A stretch of DNA of 64,000 nt from Prevotella melaninogenica (GCF_013267595.1 NZ_CP054011.1:1192147-1256146); one strand, 5' to 3'; positions 53,170 through 62,696 are shown, numbered from the stretch's first letter. Notes: generated by a model not told the origin, from the sequence alone. A program made the numbers and translations.

Positions 53170-54368
53170 AATAATTGTGCTAAAATATTAGATGTATTTA
53201 TACCCTTTTCGCCACGGAGAGAATTTATTTCTTGCATCATACTTCTATATAAATCATTTTCATCTTTATTTGAACTCCATTCTATACCATTACTGATAAC
53301 AGAAGATACTATTCCAAAACCCAACTTTTGCACATTATTTATTGTAAATAATTCTCCACCTATTTCTTTACTAATATCTTTTGCTTTTTGTCCGGCAAAA
53401 TATCTCCAAAAAGCACGAGTAAGCCCATTACCTTTTGTCATTTCGTCCCTAAACCAAAGACACATGGTCTTGAGAGTTTCACGATTACTATCTATCACAG
53501 GCATAACACCTTCGAATGTCGTTTGGTAAATTGATAGACCTGTATCACGAGTATTTTCACTTGTCCACAGTTCACCATCTGCCAATAATTCTGCTTGCCG
53601 ATTAGAGAGTGTCTCATAAGCATATTTTTGTTGATTTTTGGTATTATCATCCTTATAACCATGTTTAACATGGTCATAAATAGCAAGGCTTGAACTAATA
53701 ATAAGACCACAGACATCTGAAAGACCTTCTGCTTTGAAAGCATTTGCTGCTGCTCCTATAAATCCTTGAGTAAATTTAGAACAAGTATTAATAGTCAAAA
53801 TACTATTATTAGCATCACTAATCATCTTAGCTAACTCTACAGCCTTTGCATGATCCATGACCAATGAAACGACACCACCTTTATTACAAGGCAGTATCGA
53901 ACGTTCCAAAAGAGCTTTATACTTTTCTATCTTAACTCTCTCATGCACCATTTCCCATTCCTTACTGAATGATTTGTTGCACTCGTTCGCTAAATTTTTA
54001 GATATAATAAATGAAGCAACTCCTCCTGCTATCAGAACACCTGATGTATAATAAGCTGTAGTTGCTGCTGCAGTTGCTGCTGCAGCAACAAGAGGCGCAG
54101 CAGCACCTGCTGTAGCTATTACCAAACCAACAGCCAATGCTCCTAGTGCAAGACCAGCAAGCAGTCCTCCAAGTCCAGAAAAGAAAGATTGCTTAATACG
54201 GCACTGAAACTGACAGCTTAAATTCTTGTCGCAAGTATTGAGTAATGCTTTACTTTCCTTACCATACAAGACTTTAGCTTCTCTCTCCGTAATGATTTGG
54301 CTGGGCAATGTAGACAACATCTCCGTACAGATAACATCTGTGCCAGCAGGTATATATGATTGTGCCAT
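53166..54368 (-). CDS. PAAR-like (T6SS spike/effector-like) protein
   Basis: 400 residues. The N-terminus MAQSYIPAGTDVICTEM, with KALLNTCDKNLSCQFQC near 45-60, resembles Bacteroidota PAAR-like/DUF4280 proteins that cap type VI spikes. A Gly/Ala-rich hydrophobic stretch (about 65-125) could span membranes. A second cysteine-bearing block follows, ERSILPCNKGGVVSLVMDHA (about 155-174), also seen in that family as I remember it. The C-terminal ~200 residues are unrecognised and would be the toxic part if this is an effector. It is the second gene of the operon, 2 bases after the upstream gene and overlapping the first paralog. No T6SS structural genes are in the window. The family call is by memory and is moderate. 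Confidence 0.55.
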   Translation of the reverse strand: MAQSYIPAGTDVICTEMLSTLPSQIITEREAKVLYGKESKALLNTCDKNLSCQFQCRIKQSFFSGLGGLLAGLALGALAVGLVIATAGAAAPLVAAAATAAATTAYYTSGVLIAGGVASFIISKNLANECNKSFSKEWEMVHERVKIEKYKALLERSILPCNKGGVVSLVMDHAKAVELAKMISDANNSILTINTCSKFTQGFIGAAANAFKAEGLSDVCGLIISSSLAIYDHVKHGYKDDNTKNQQKYAYETLSNRQAELLADGELWTSENTRDTGLSIYQTTFEGVMPVIDSNRETLKTMCLWFRDEMTKGNGLTRAFWRYFAGQKAKDISKEIGGELFTINNVQKLGFGIVSSVISNGIEWSSNKDENDLYRSMMQEINSLRGEKGINTSNILAQLL

Positions 54369-54370
54369 AG

Positions 54371-55051
54371 TTATTTCAGTCTGTGAATACGATAAGTTAC
54401 CAATATCTCAATATTATTCTTTACCTCCTCAATGATATTCACTTTGATTTCTTGAGGTAGTCCGTCATCTGCAAGGAGGACGTCATGATAGAACTCATAA
54501 TTATATTGCGTAAAGCTATACTTGATAATCGGCTGGTAGCGTTCCTTATAGGTCTTCATGATACCATACTCATTGACAAACTTTGTACGCTGGTCGTCGG
54601 CTGAGATATAACGTGATATCTTTTTCAGCCCCGACTCTTCATCAGTGCTTAACTCTTGCGTAAGAGAAGTTTTAATCGGAGTTTGGTCAAAGAGGAAAGA
54701 ATAGAAGGTTTGCTCGAACTTCTCATCTTCCAGCTTTCTCCCTAAAAGATACTTATCAAAGAAAACATCATAAAACAACTTACTTGAGAGTTCTTTTCTG
54801 AAAGTCGGTTCATCAATGAACTGCTTGTCGATAAGGTCAGTAAACTTCTCTACCTGCTTACCTTCATCAGAACCTTGTTCCATTGTAGAATTGATAGTAT
54901 AGAACATCTCCGCACGGTATTCCTCCCATCGTTTCTTGATTTCTTCAAAGTTCACCACCCTGTTAATCTTACCAGTCATCGTGTCAACCGTAACCTCTGC
55001 ACGACACTTGATACTATCAATCTTATCCAATAACTCCAGAGCCGCCATCAT
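54371..55051 (-). CDS. Unrecognised first gene of the island operon (adaptor candidate)
   Basis: 226 residues from ATG 55051 (MMAALELLDKIDSIKCRAEV). The frame stays open to a TTG at 55132, and the 27 extra residues look protein-like, but that TTG is inside the -7 box, so the long form cannot be started there. Possible non-ATG starts between (for example GTG near 55087) are not excluded. No signal peptide or membrane segment. It is charged and mainly helical, ending IEILVTYRIHRLK. The position before a PAAR-like gene suggests an adaptor or chaperone, but this is inference. The stop is 2 bases before the next ATG. Confidence 0.75.
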   Translation of the reverse strand: MMAALELLDKIDSIKCRAEVTVDTMTGKINRVVNFEEIKKRWEEYRAEMFYTINSTMEQGSDEGKQVEKFTDLIDKQFIDEPTFRKELSSKLFYDVFFDKYLLGRKLEDEKFEQTFYSFLFDQTPIKTSLTQELSTDEESGLKKISRYISADDQRTKFVNEYGIMKTYKERYQPIIKYSFTQYNYEFYHDVLLADDGLPQEIKVNIIEEVKNNIEILVTYRIHRLK

Positions 55052-55129
55052 GTTTTCTGGTCGTATCTTGACAAAACTCTCCGTCACTTCACCTTTAAAC
55101 CTGTTATTTTTCAGTTTGGAGTCATACTG

Positions 55130-55137
55130 CAAAGATA
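55130..55137 (-). promoter_or_regulatory. -7 promoter box of the island operon (TATCTTTG)
   Basis: TATCTTTGCAG on the minus strand. With the start at 55051 the leader is about 71 nt, the same length as the leader of the ompA gene that has the duplicate promoter. Confidence 0.65.
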
Positions 55138-55195
55138 ATAATTAAAATCTATCAGGGTCGATTTTTTCTAAAAAAATACTATTTATTTAACGTTG
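55130..55195. repeat. ~65-bp direct repeat with promoter, copy 2 (upstream of the island operon)
   Basis: Nearly identical to 40829-40893. The two copies are 14.3 kb apart in the same orientation and enclose the island. The homology ends within the -7/start region; downstream sequences are unrelated. Confidence 0.85.
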
Positions 55196-55351
55196 AACAT
55201 TAATGTAAGTTACTGCTGTATTATAAAGATAAGGTAGTAGATTCTTCTTACTCAGTCGTTTTTTAAAAAGAAAGAATATCGTATTGAGTTAATAAAACTA
55301 ACAACAAACTGACTCCATTTTAGCGATATTTAGAAAGATTCCTACCATCAG

Positions 55352-55406
55352 CACCATTGGTGTTAACCAACAGCACGACATGTGCGGGGCATCAACACGT
55401 AGGCTA
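55352..55406. repeat. 22-bp-phased CAC-N5-GTG array, locus D
   Basis: Cores at 55352 (CACCATTGGTG), 55374 (CACGACATGTG) and a decayed one at 55396 (CACGTAGGCTA), spacers of 11 bases. It lies in the ~360-base gap between the island operon promoter and the mutL 3' end; apart from the hairpin at 55495 nothing else is seen there. Confidence 0.75.
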
Positions 55407-55494
55407 AAGATAGGAAGAATGGGGCATTAGACTCATCATTATGAAGAGAGTAAAATGCTAATGAATAAACAGTTTACCTATTAACACAAACAAC

Positions 55495-55528
55495 AAGCCC
55501 TATTAGTCCGATTGGGCTAATAGGGCTT
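55495..55528. repeat. TTATTAG hairpin family, copy 4
   Basis: AAGCCCTATTAG (55495-55506) and its complement (55517-55528), perfect over 12 bases; 28 bases past the mutL stop, so it could be the mutL terminator. Confidence 0.75.
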
Positions 55529-55555
55529 ATAAGACAAACAGTCATAAAAAGACTA

Positions 55556-57448
55556 TCAACTATCGAAAAGATGCTCAATATCCTGCTGCTTCATAATCGC
55601 AATTACTGGTTCGCCAGAAGGGGTGTAATTGACATTACTACAAGCAAAGAGTTCGTTGACAATATTATCCATTTCCATACTACTCAGCACCTGACCTTGC
55701 GGTATGGCTGCATTACGTGCAAGACTCAATGCCAAAGCTTGGTCGATTTCTTCCTTCGCACTCGTTCCGCTCTCCATTGCCGAAGCTACCATGTCATTGA
55801 TAAGCGCAACGACATTCAGTCCTTCTATACCTGCAGGAACTCCATTAACAGCATAACTACCCCCACCAAGGCTATCGAGTTGGAAGCCCATCTCTGCCAT
55901 TTCTGGTAGAATCTGGTCGAGAACCACTTGGTCGGAGACGGAGAACTGAACCATCTCGGGGAAGAGTACTTTCTGGGAATGTACTTTATGTTCAGACAAC
56001 TGGCGCAAATACTCCTCATAAAGAATACGAATATGTGCACGATGTTGGTCAATAATCATAAGTCCAGACTTCACAGCTGTCATGATATAACAGCCCTTAT
56101 ACTGATAATGAGAGGGTGCCTTGTCTTCTATCAACGACTCTGCTGCGGACTGTGTTGCTGCTGAAGGGATGATAGTCCCTTCTTCAACGGTATCGTTTAC
56201 AGAACTCAAGCTACTGCTTATCATCTCATCCTCACGCTGTTCAACAAGTTTTGACTGACGAATTTCACCACCAGTACCCAAGTCAGCATAGAGTTCTTCC
56301 CATCCATCTGGAACTGAAGGCTTAGCAGGTTGAGATGTCTGCTTGAAAGGGTTATAAGCAGGATTGAAGTCTACCTTTGGTGCGGACATTCCGACATTGG
56401 GATTGAACACAGGAATATCAGGTTTCCCCTCCGTATCAAAGTCAATAGCAGGAATATCATTAAAGCGTCCTACAGCCTCCTTTACAGCAGCAAGCAAAAT
56501 CTGCCAAATAGCCTGTTCGTTCTCAAACTTTATCTCAGTCTTTGTCGGATGAATATTCACATCGATATTCTCTGCTGGTACATCAAAGTAAAGGAAGTAG
56601 GGTACCTGTTCTCCCTGAGGTATCAATCGGTCAAAAGCCGTAATGACAGCCTTATGAAAATATGGATGTTTCATATAGCGGTCGTTGACGAAGAAATACT
56701 GATGAGGTGCTTTCTTACGTGCAGACTCTGGCTTACCAACAAAGCCATGGATATGACAAAGGCTCGTATCAACATCTATCGGCAGAAGATCCTGATTGAG
56801 ACGCTTACCAAAAACCTCCACAATTCGCTGACGATAGCTACAAGCACGCAGACTAAAAAGTTCTGTACCATTGCTGTGCAGCGTGAAAGATATCTGTGGA
56901 TAAACCAATACGATGCGCTCAAAGGCAGTAATGATATTATTGAGTTCGGTAGTATTCGACTTTAAAAACTTACGTCGAGCAGGTACGTTGAAGAAGAGAT
57001 TCTCTACCAAGAAATTACTTCCCACAGGACAAGAGCAAGGCTCCTGACCCATAAAGCGACTGCCAGCAATAGACAAATGTGTACCCAAATCCTCGCTCTC
57101 CATACGAGTCTTTAACTCTATCTGAGCCACCGCAGCAATAGAAGCCAACGCCTCTCCACGGAAACCCATCGTACGAAGAGAGAAGAGATCGTCAGCCTTA
57201 CGAATCTTAGAAGTGGCATGACGTTCGAAGGAAAGGCGTGCATCCGTCTCTGACATACCCTTTCCATCATCGATTACCTGAATAGAAGTGCGACCAGCAT
57301 CTACCACCAACACATCAATATGCGTTGCCCCAGCATCAATGGCATTCTCCACCAACTCCTTAATAACAGAGGCAGGACGTTGAATAACCTCACCGGCTGC
57401 AATCTGGTTGGCTACACTGTCTGGTAAAAGTTGTATGATATCACTCAT
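55556..57448 (-). CDS. mutL: DNA mismatch repair protein MutL, endonuclease residues missing
   Basis: 630 residues from ATG 57448 ([20 protein letters not shown]); the ORF extends 26 codons upstream over the preceding gene's end and is not used. The GHKL ATPase is complete: [32 protein letters not shown] and [10 protein letters not shown]. It links MutS recognition to strand removal. In the C-terminal domain the metal motif DQHAxHERxxYE reads [12 protein letters not shown], and CPHGRP reads TPSGEP, so this MutL probably does not nick DNA itself. Confidence 0.95.
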   Translation of the reverse strand: MSDIIQLLPDSVANQIAAGEVIQRPASVIKELVENAIDAGATHIDVLVVDAGRTSIQVIDDGKGMSETDARLSFERHATSKIRKADDLFSLRTMGFRGEALASIAAVAQIELKTRMESEDLGTHLSIAGSRFMGQEPCSCPVGSNFLVENLFFNVPARRKFLKSNTTELNNIITAFERIVLVYPQISFTLHSNGTELFSLRACSYRQRIVEVFGKRLNQDLLPIDVDTSLCHIHGFVGKPESARKKAPHQYFFVNDRYMKHPYFHKAVITAFDRLIPQGEQVPYFLYFDVPAENIDVNIHPTKTEIKFENEQAIWQILLAAVKEAVGRFNDIPAIDFDTEGKPDIPVFNPNVGMSAPKVDFNPAYNPFKQTSQPAKPSVPDGWEELYADLGTGGEIRQSKLVEQREDEMISSSLSSVNDTVEEGTIIPSAATQSAAESLIEDKAPSHYQYKGCYIMTAVKSGLMIIDQHRAHIRILYEEYLRQLSEHKVHSQKVLFPEMVQFSVSDQVVLDQILPEMAEMGFQLDSLGGGSYAVNGVPAGIEGLNVVALINDMVASAMESGTSAKEEIDQALALSLARNAAIPQGQVLSSMEMDNIVNELFACSNVNYTPSGEPVIAIMKQQDIEHLFDS

Positions 57449-57456
57449 GAAGGATT

Positions 57457-57747
57457 CTATAAAGCAATAAATAAAAATAAGGTAAGAAGAGCTATGACAC
57501 CTGCTGAAAGAATCAACGACACCCACATTGCCGTAAAACGATTACCTCTATGGCGCAACACTTCAGGCTTCAGCGAACCACTGATTTTGCGCTGTAGTTC
57601 CTCCCGATACTTACCCTCAGGCACCTCTTCACCATTCAATTCACGCCGAGCACGCTGCTCTATATCATTGAGCAGTTCCTTGCGTTCGTCCACATACATA
57701 TATTCATGATGGAAACGACGGGGGCGTGATGAGTGGAAGAATAGCAT
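57457..57747 (-). CDS. Small single-span membrane protein upstream of mutL
   Basis: 96 residues: a basic N-terminus ([21 protein letters not shown]), a charged helical part with [19 protein letters not shown], and one C-terminal membrane segment ([23 protein letters not shown]). The function is unknown. It is 8 bases upstream of mutL and probably co-transcribed. As far as I recall the pairing is common in this phylum. Confidence 0.8.
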   Translation of the reverse strand: MLFFHSSRPRRFHHEYMYVDERKELLNDIEQRARRELNGEEVPEGKYREELQRKISGSLKPEVLRHRGNRFTAMWVSLILSAGVIALLTLFLFIAL

Positions 57748-57809
57748 TGTTATTGTAGGATGTTATCTTACTAAAAACCTGACGAGGCTGTATATGACAC
57801 CTATCAACG

Positions 57810-59741
57810 TCACTCTATTTGTTGACGTGGTGGTAATGATACTCGTGAATTACGTACGGTTGCACTCGTCTTACGTGGTGCAAGGCGGAATATATCATTC
57901 TTATCCTTAGGTCTTACCTCTTCGAAAAGTTCAAAGCGAGGCAGTGTCAACTTGTCGGGTGGTATCTGTGTCATCGGACTGATAACGCCATTCGACTTTG
58001 ACATCCATATCTTCTGTAGCTTTCGAACAGGTGAGATAAACATCCGAAGCGTATCTGTTTCTGTATAATTATGCCCAATGAGCGTACTATCCTTATCGGT
58101 ATGATAGAAGACTACTTCAACATTTCCCCACGCATCAACACGACGAACAGCACCATTGACAAAATCAGCACGCATGTCATTAGAGGATATCTGGTTGTAG
58201 TATTTGGGTTCAGGAAGCTTTTCAATAGAGAAAGCATTGCCATACACAAACGCCTGACGGATGGTTGAGTCGTTCATATATGCCTTAATAGAATCGCCCA
58301 CCAACTGACGTGTACCACTCCATACGATTGGATAATCATACATCGTTAGACAAGAATCCTTGGTGTTAGCTACCATAAAACCACATACCGCCTGCACGTC
58401 TGTACGATAGGCACGAACATTATTCACACCATATATCTCACGATACATCTGTGGAGTATTCATATGAAATCCCTTCATACTAATAGTATCAGCATGAACA
58501 AAGAGCGTATCACCTTGTGAGAAATCCTTTGCTACCGGGCCCGGATTACCACCAAAGGCTATCGCTGCGGAATCAGTATAATGAAGATAATCGCCATAGA
58601 AAGCGTGCTTACCCTTATAGTCAATGTAGTAAACGTTGCCTTCACCAGTTCCCTCATGTGTATTACTATTGTAGGTAAGGTCACGACCAGTTATGGTGCG
58701 CTGCTTTAACTTGTCTACAATCTTCACATTGCCACGTCCTGCACTATAACCAGTCTTGGCATTGTAAGTCACTTCATCACCTGTAATAACACGCTGTGCC
58801 TTACGGTCATCTATCTTAACATTACCACGTGCGTTACTATGACCAGTCTTCTCGTTATAGAACACATCCTGACCGATGATAGTGCGATTGTTTGCTTTAT
58901 CCACAATCTTCACATTACCATGACCTTCTGCTTCTCCTGTTGAACTGTTATAGACAATATTATCGCCTTCAACATCCTGCTTTGGGGAAGTGATAGTAGA
59001 ACGTCCATTAAGCTCCATCTGGTCGGTCTTGCTATTATAAGTACCATCATTGGTATGCACAACTTCGCCCTTGGCAGTCTTGATAACCGACTTACCAACA
59101 ACATGAACAAGACCAGTTTCCGTGTTACCATGTGCCTCTGGTGTTGTAATACGATACTTAGGCGTAAACATCACAACGTTACCAAAGAAGTTGGCATCAT
59201 GCGTTTCCGTATTGTAATCACCCTGATCGGCAACAACTGTGTTACCATTATAAACCAATGTACCACGTCCACCAAAGTAATTAGCTACCTTAGAGGCTGT
59301 GTTATAGTCCAAGCTATCACAACGGAGAGATCGACCAGGTTCTCTTACTACCACCTTACCGCGTGCATGAACCATTTGTCCAAAGCCATCATAATGTAAG
59401 CGTTGGCAGTCAAGGTTCACTCCGCCAGGGCGAGTGATATGTACACGGCTGAAAGCTTTGAACCAATTAGACTTTTCATTGAAATAAGCACTATCACACT
59501 TAAGTGTCATACCCTTATATCGGAAACGAACATCGCCTTTAGCAATCATCACATCAGGCATTTCCAACTGGTTATGACGCAGATTGTCGGCATGGTCAAT
59601 ATAGAACTTATCTCCTTTCTTCTCCGTTGCATTCTGTGCTCGGAGCGACTGGGATTGCCATAGCCCAAACAGGCATAGAATCATAGTAATCAAGATTCTA
59701 TGCCCGCAAAATATGTTTTTATACTTGTTGTTTATTGTCAT
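57810..59741 (-). CDS. OstA/LptA-like envelope protein with internal repeats
   Basis: 643 residues. After a signal peptide, OstA-type strands begin at FYIDHADNLRHNQLEMPDVM. They are of the kind found in LptA and the LptD N-domain, which carry LPS across the periplasm. Three near-identical 31-residue units start GNVKI (DNA 58639-58922): GNVKIVDKANNRTIIGQDVF, GNVKIDDRKAQRVITGDEVT and GNVKIVDKLKQRTITGRDLT. The C-terminal ~250 residues are of a different, Bacteroidota-specific type. It has no LptD barrel. The start overlaps the surA-like stop by ATGA. Confidence 0.88.
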   Translation of the reverse strand: MTINNKYKNIFCGHRILITMILCLFGLWQSQSLRAQNATEKKGDKFYIDHADNLRHNQLEMPDVMIAKGDVRFRYKGMTLKCDSAYFNEKSNWFKAFSRVHITRPGGVNLDCQRLHYDGFGQMVHARGKVVVREPGRSLRCDSLDYNTASKVANYFGGRGTLVYNGNTVVADQGDYNTETHDANFFGNVVMFTPKYRITTPEAHGNTETGLVHVVGKSVIKTAKGEVVHTNDGTYNSKTDQMELNGRSTITSPKQDVEGDNIVYNSSTGEAEGHGNVKIVDKANNRTIIGQDVFYNEKTGHSNARGNVKIDDRKAQRVITGDEVTYNAKTGYSAGRGNVKIVDKLKQRTITGRDLTYNSNTHEGTGEGNVYYIDYKGKHAFYGDYLHYTDSAAIAFGGNPGPVAKDFSQGDTLFVHADTISMKGFHMNTPQMYREIYGVNNVRAYRTDVQAVCGFMVANTKDSCLTMYDYPIVWSGTRQLVGDSIKAYMNDSTIRQAFVYGNAFSIEKLPEPKYYNQISSNDMRADFVNGAVRRVDAWGNVEVVFYHTDKDSTLIGHNYTETDTLRMFISPVRKLQKIWMSKSNGVISPMTQIPPDKLTLPRFELFEEVRPKDKNDIFRLAPRKTSATVRNSRVSLPPRQQIE

Positions 59742-61180
59742 TTAAGCCAACCTTCGTATTGGAAATTACAACTTCTATAACGAGGATTAATCCTCACATA
59801 GGTTTCCTTTACCTTCTTTACAACCCAATCATGCAGTACTTCCTTTCTGCGTTTAGCTGTAACAATATCGCGCATCGTCTGGAAGTCTTCTGTTATCGTA
59901 GCTCGATGTTCTGGTACACGTGCCTTCAACTTTACGATAGCACAAACAACCTTACCACGAGCATTAACCATTTGGAATGGCATAGAGACCTCGCCAACCT
60001 TCATCGTATCAACGACACGAGCCACCTCTGTTGGCAGTTCCTTCATCTTAAAGCGTGAAGTACGACTGTTCTCTACAGAGTTAACCATCAATCCATGATT
60101 GTTCTTCGTATCTTTATCATCTGAAAGATAAGCCGTTGCATCCTCGAATGTAAACTTACCACTCTTGATATCCTTACCAATAGAATCCAAACGCTCCTTA
60201 GCTGCATCGATAGAAGCTATTGAAACATTTGGCTTCAAGAGGATATGACGGACATTAACCTTATCACCACGACGGTCAATAAGTTGGATAATGTGGTAGC
60301 CAAACTCACTCTCAACAACCTTTGAAATCTTCTTTGGGTCAGTAAGATTAAAGGCTGCAGCAGCAAATGCAGGGTCGAGTACACCACGTCCCATATAACC
60401 TAACTCGCCACCTTGACGAGCAGAGCCTGGGTCTTCTGAGTAGAGACGTGCCAATGTAGCAAAAGAAGTCTCGCCCTTCGTCACACGGTCAGTATAGTCA
60501 CGCAGTTGGTTCTTAATACGATTTATCTCCTCTGTCTCAATCTTTGGAGTCTGCGTAAGTATCTCTACTTCAACCGTTGTTGGAATCATTGGAATACTAT
60601 CCACTGGCAACTTCTTAAAGTATTCGCGTACCTCAGCAGGCGAAACAGCCACGTCATTAACCAGATTCTGCTGTACCTTCTGTACAAGCAAACGGTTCTT
60701 ATAATCGTCATGCAGGTCTTGGCGAATCTGAGTCATACTCTTATTCTGGAACGCCTCGAGCTTCTCCTTTGAGCCAATCTGTGGAAGAGAAATCCAGTAA
60801 TTAATCTGATCATCTATACCACGTGCAATCTCTGACTCGCTCACCTCAACACTGTCGAGGGCTGCCTGATGGAGGAAAAGCTTTTGAACAGCTATCTGTT
60901 CAGGTAGAATACATTCAGGGTCGCCATTCCATTTCGTACCTTCAGCCTCGCTTTGCAGTCTCATTATTTCAACTTCAGACTTCAAGATAGGTTCATCACC
61001 GACTACCCAAATAACTTCATCAACAACGCTATTTGGCTTATCTACGGCAGCTGTCTCAGTCTTTACAGAGTCTGACAGAGCAACAGGACCGCTTGCACGG
61101 AATGCGCCAGCATGCAAACCCATTGCTGTAAGAACTGTTCCTGCAAGCAGGACTATTGTCTTTCCTTTATTTATTTTCAT
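59738..61180 (-). CDS. SurA-like periplasmic peptidyl-prolyl isomerase
   Basis: 480 residues. Signal peptide (MKINKGKTIVLLAGTVLTAMGLHAGAF), SurA N-terminal region beginning VDEVIWVVGDEPILKSEVEIMR, and two parvulin domains: FATLARLYSEDPGSARQGGELGYM with FGYHIIQLIDRRGDKVNVRHIL between, and the second around FTFEDATAYLSDDKDTKNNHG. It chaperones outer-membrane barrels. It is the middle of a three-gene operon with the upstream parvulin gene (17-base gap) and ostA (ATGA overlap). Confidence 0.93.
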   Translation of the reverse strand: MKINKGKTIVLLAGTVLTAMGLHAGAFRASGPVALSDSVKTETAAVDKPNSVVDEVIWVVGDEPILKSEVEIMRLQSEAEGTKWNGDPECILPEQIAVQKLFLHQAALDSVEVSESEIARGIDDQINYWISLPQIGSKEKLEAFQNKSMTQIRQDLHDDYKNRLLVQKVQQNLVNDVAVSPAEVREYFKKLPVDSIPMIPTTVEVEILTQTPKIETEEINRIKNQLRDYTDRVTKGETSFATLARLYSEDPGSARQGGELGYMGRGVLDPAFAAAAFNLTDPKKISKVVESEFGYHIIQLIDRRGDKVNVRHILLKPNVSIASIDAAKERLDSIGKDIKSGKFTFEDATAYLSDDKDTKNNHGLMVNSVENSRTSRFKMKELPTEVARVVDTMKVGEVSMPFQMVNARGKVVCAIVKLKARVPEHRATITEDFQTMRDIVTAKRRKEVLHDWVVKKVKETYVRINPRYRSCNFQYEGWLK

Positions 61181-61197
61181 TGAAATGCTGTATTATC

Positions 61198-62622
61198 TTA
61201 ATGCTTATTGACTGTTGAAAGAACCTTCTTATCAACAACTACTTTATACTTTTTGCGCAATGCTTCTACCCATGCCTTCTCAAGGTCCTCCTGATAGTTG
61301 GAAACAACAAGATCGCGCACATCTTCCATACCTTCAGGAGCCTTTATCTTCTTACCGAACACGGCATCAATAGGATATCCATTAACTGGTTTTACAGTCG
61401 TCTTCGCACCGAAAACATCACGGTCTACCAGCGCATTATCACCCTTTCGGAAGATACCCTTCTCCACACGAATACGGATAGTATTGTCAGCATTGAACTT
61501 ATCACGCAGTTTCTCTGCCCACTGATTGAAAGGAACATCCCTCACACATGCTTTCACAGCCTCAACATCTTCCTTTGTTTTCACGTGATAGGCAATACCC
61601 TTAAAACGTGGTTCAGTCCACTTATATTGTTTTTTATGCTTACGGAAATAAGCTTCAAGTGCCTTTTCATCCTTAGCAGCCTTATCCCAAACCTCACGGT
61701 TACTCATTTCAATCATCAGTAAACCATCATGATACTCACGGATAAGATTCTTCATGCTTGCATCTTTCTCCTCCAAAGAAGCGAGTTTTCTATCAAGCAG
61801 TTGATCCTGTGTGACCGTCTTGCCCTCACTCTCTACAATAGAATCGAGTTTCTGATCAATAATCTGCTCACGCAAACCTTGCATCTCGATATACTGCATG
61901 ATCTCTGGACGAAGAGTTTCATAAGTTGGGAAACTCTCACGACCACCCATCTTAATGATATGATAACCAAAAGGAGAAAGTACAGGAGCACTTATCTCAC
62001 CTGGCTTCAAAGCAAACAGAGCCTTCTCAAACTCAGGTACTGTCTGTCCTTTCTGAAGATGTAACAACTGCCCACCATTCATGGCAGAGTTAACATCTGT
62101 AGAATATTTCTTAGCAAGTTCAGCAAAATCTGCTCCACCACGAAGAGCGTTATAGAGAGAGTCTGCCAACTGCTTTGCTGCTTCTGCAGCTTCCTTATCA
62201 GCATTCTGATATAAACCGATGAGGATATGTGCGCAGTTCCACATACCACCATTAGCCTCGACCTGCTGCTGAGCTTCACGATAAAGTTTATGTCCTTCCG
62301 CCTCAACGTCAGCATCTGTGATGAAAGTTGGGCGCACCTGCTGGTTGCGATAACTAAGGAACTCCTTTTTGAAAGAGCTGAGCGTATCAAGATGCGCATC
62401 GAGTGCAGCCTGTACCTTCAATTTGTAATTGATAAAGAGATCAACATACTCATCCACACTCTTCTTATCAATCACACCTTCAGCGTTATTCTTATTATAC
62501 GAATACTCAAATTCCGAACGGCTCACTGGCTGTCCGTTAATAGTCATTATTGTTGGGTCAGTCTGCCCATATGCCATTGTCGTTGAAAGCAAGAGGGCTG
62601 ACAGAATTACTTTGAATTTCAT
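61198..62622 (-). CDS. Parvulin-type peptidyl-prolyl isomerase
   Basis: 474 residues with signal peptide (MKFKVILSALLLSTTMAYGQ). The N-terminal helical chaperone part (SRSEFEYSYNKNNAEG) is followed by a parvulin domain (NCAHILIGLYQ; ADFAELAKKYSTDVNSAMNGG; FGYHIIKMGGRESFP) and a long C-terminal helical part with a second degenerate module. It is related to the SurA gene after it and probably shares clients. Confidence 0.92.
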   Translation of the reverse strand: MKFKVILSALLLSTTMAYGQTDPTIMTINGQPVSRSEFEYSYNKNNAEGVIDKKSVDEYVDLFINYKLKVQAALDAHLDTLSSFKKEFLSYRNQQVRPTFITDADVEAEGHKLYREAQQQVEANGGMWNCAHILIGLYQNADKEAAEAAKQLADSLYNALRGGADFAELAKKYSTDVNSAMNGGQLLHLQKGQTVPEFEKALFALKPGEISAPVLSPFGYHIIKMGGRESFPTYETLRPEIMQYIEMQGLREQIIDQKLDSIVESEGKTVTQDQLLDRKLASLEEKDASMKNLIREYHDGLLMIEMSNREVWDKAAKDEKALEAYFRKHKKQYKWTEPRFKGIAYHVKTKEDVEAVKACVRDVPFNQWAEKLRDKFNADNTIRIRVEKGIFRKGDNALVDRDVFGAKTTVKPVNGYPIDAVFGKKIKAPEGMEDVRDLVVSNYQEDLEKAWVEALRKKYKVVVDKKVLSTVNKH

Positions 62623-62644
62623 TGTTATTCTTTTAACGCAGGGA

Positions 62645-62673
62645 CCCTCTCCCCTGAAAAACAGGAAAGAGGG
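62645..62673 (-). terminator. Weak hairpin between guaB and the parvulin gene
   Basis: CCCTCTCCCCTG and CAGGAAAGAGGG form a stem with internal mismatches, 23 bases after the guaB stop. Confidence 0.5.
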
Positions 62674-62696
62674 CGAATGATTTATCGTCTTTTATA

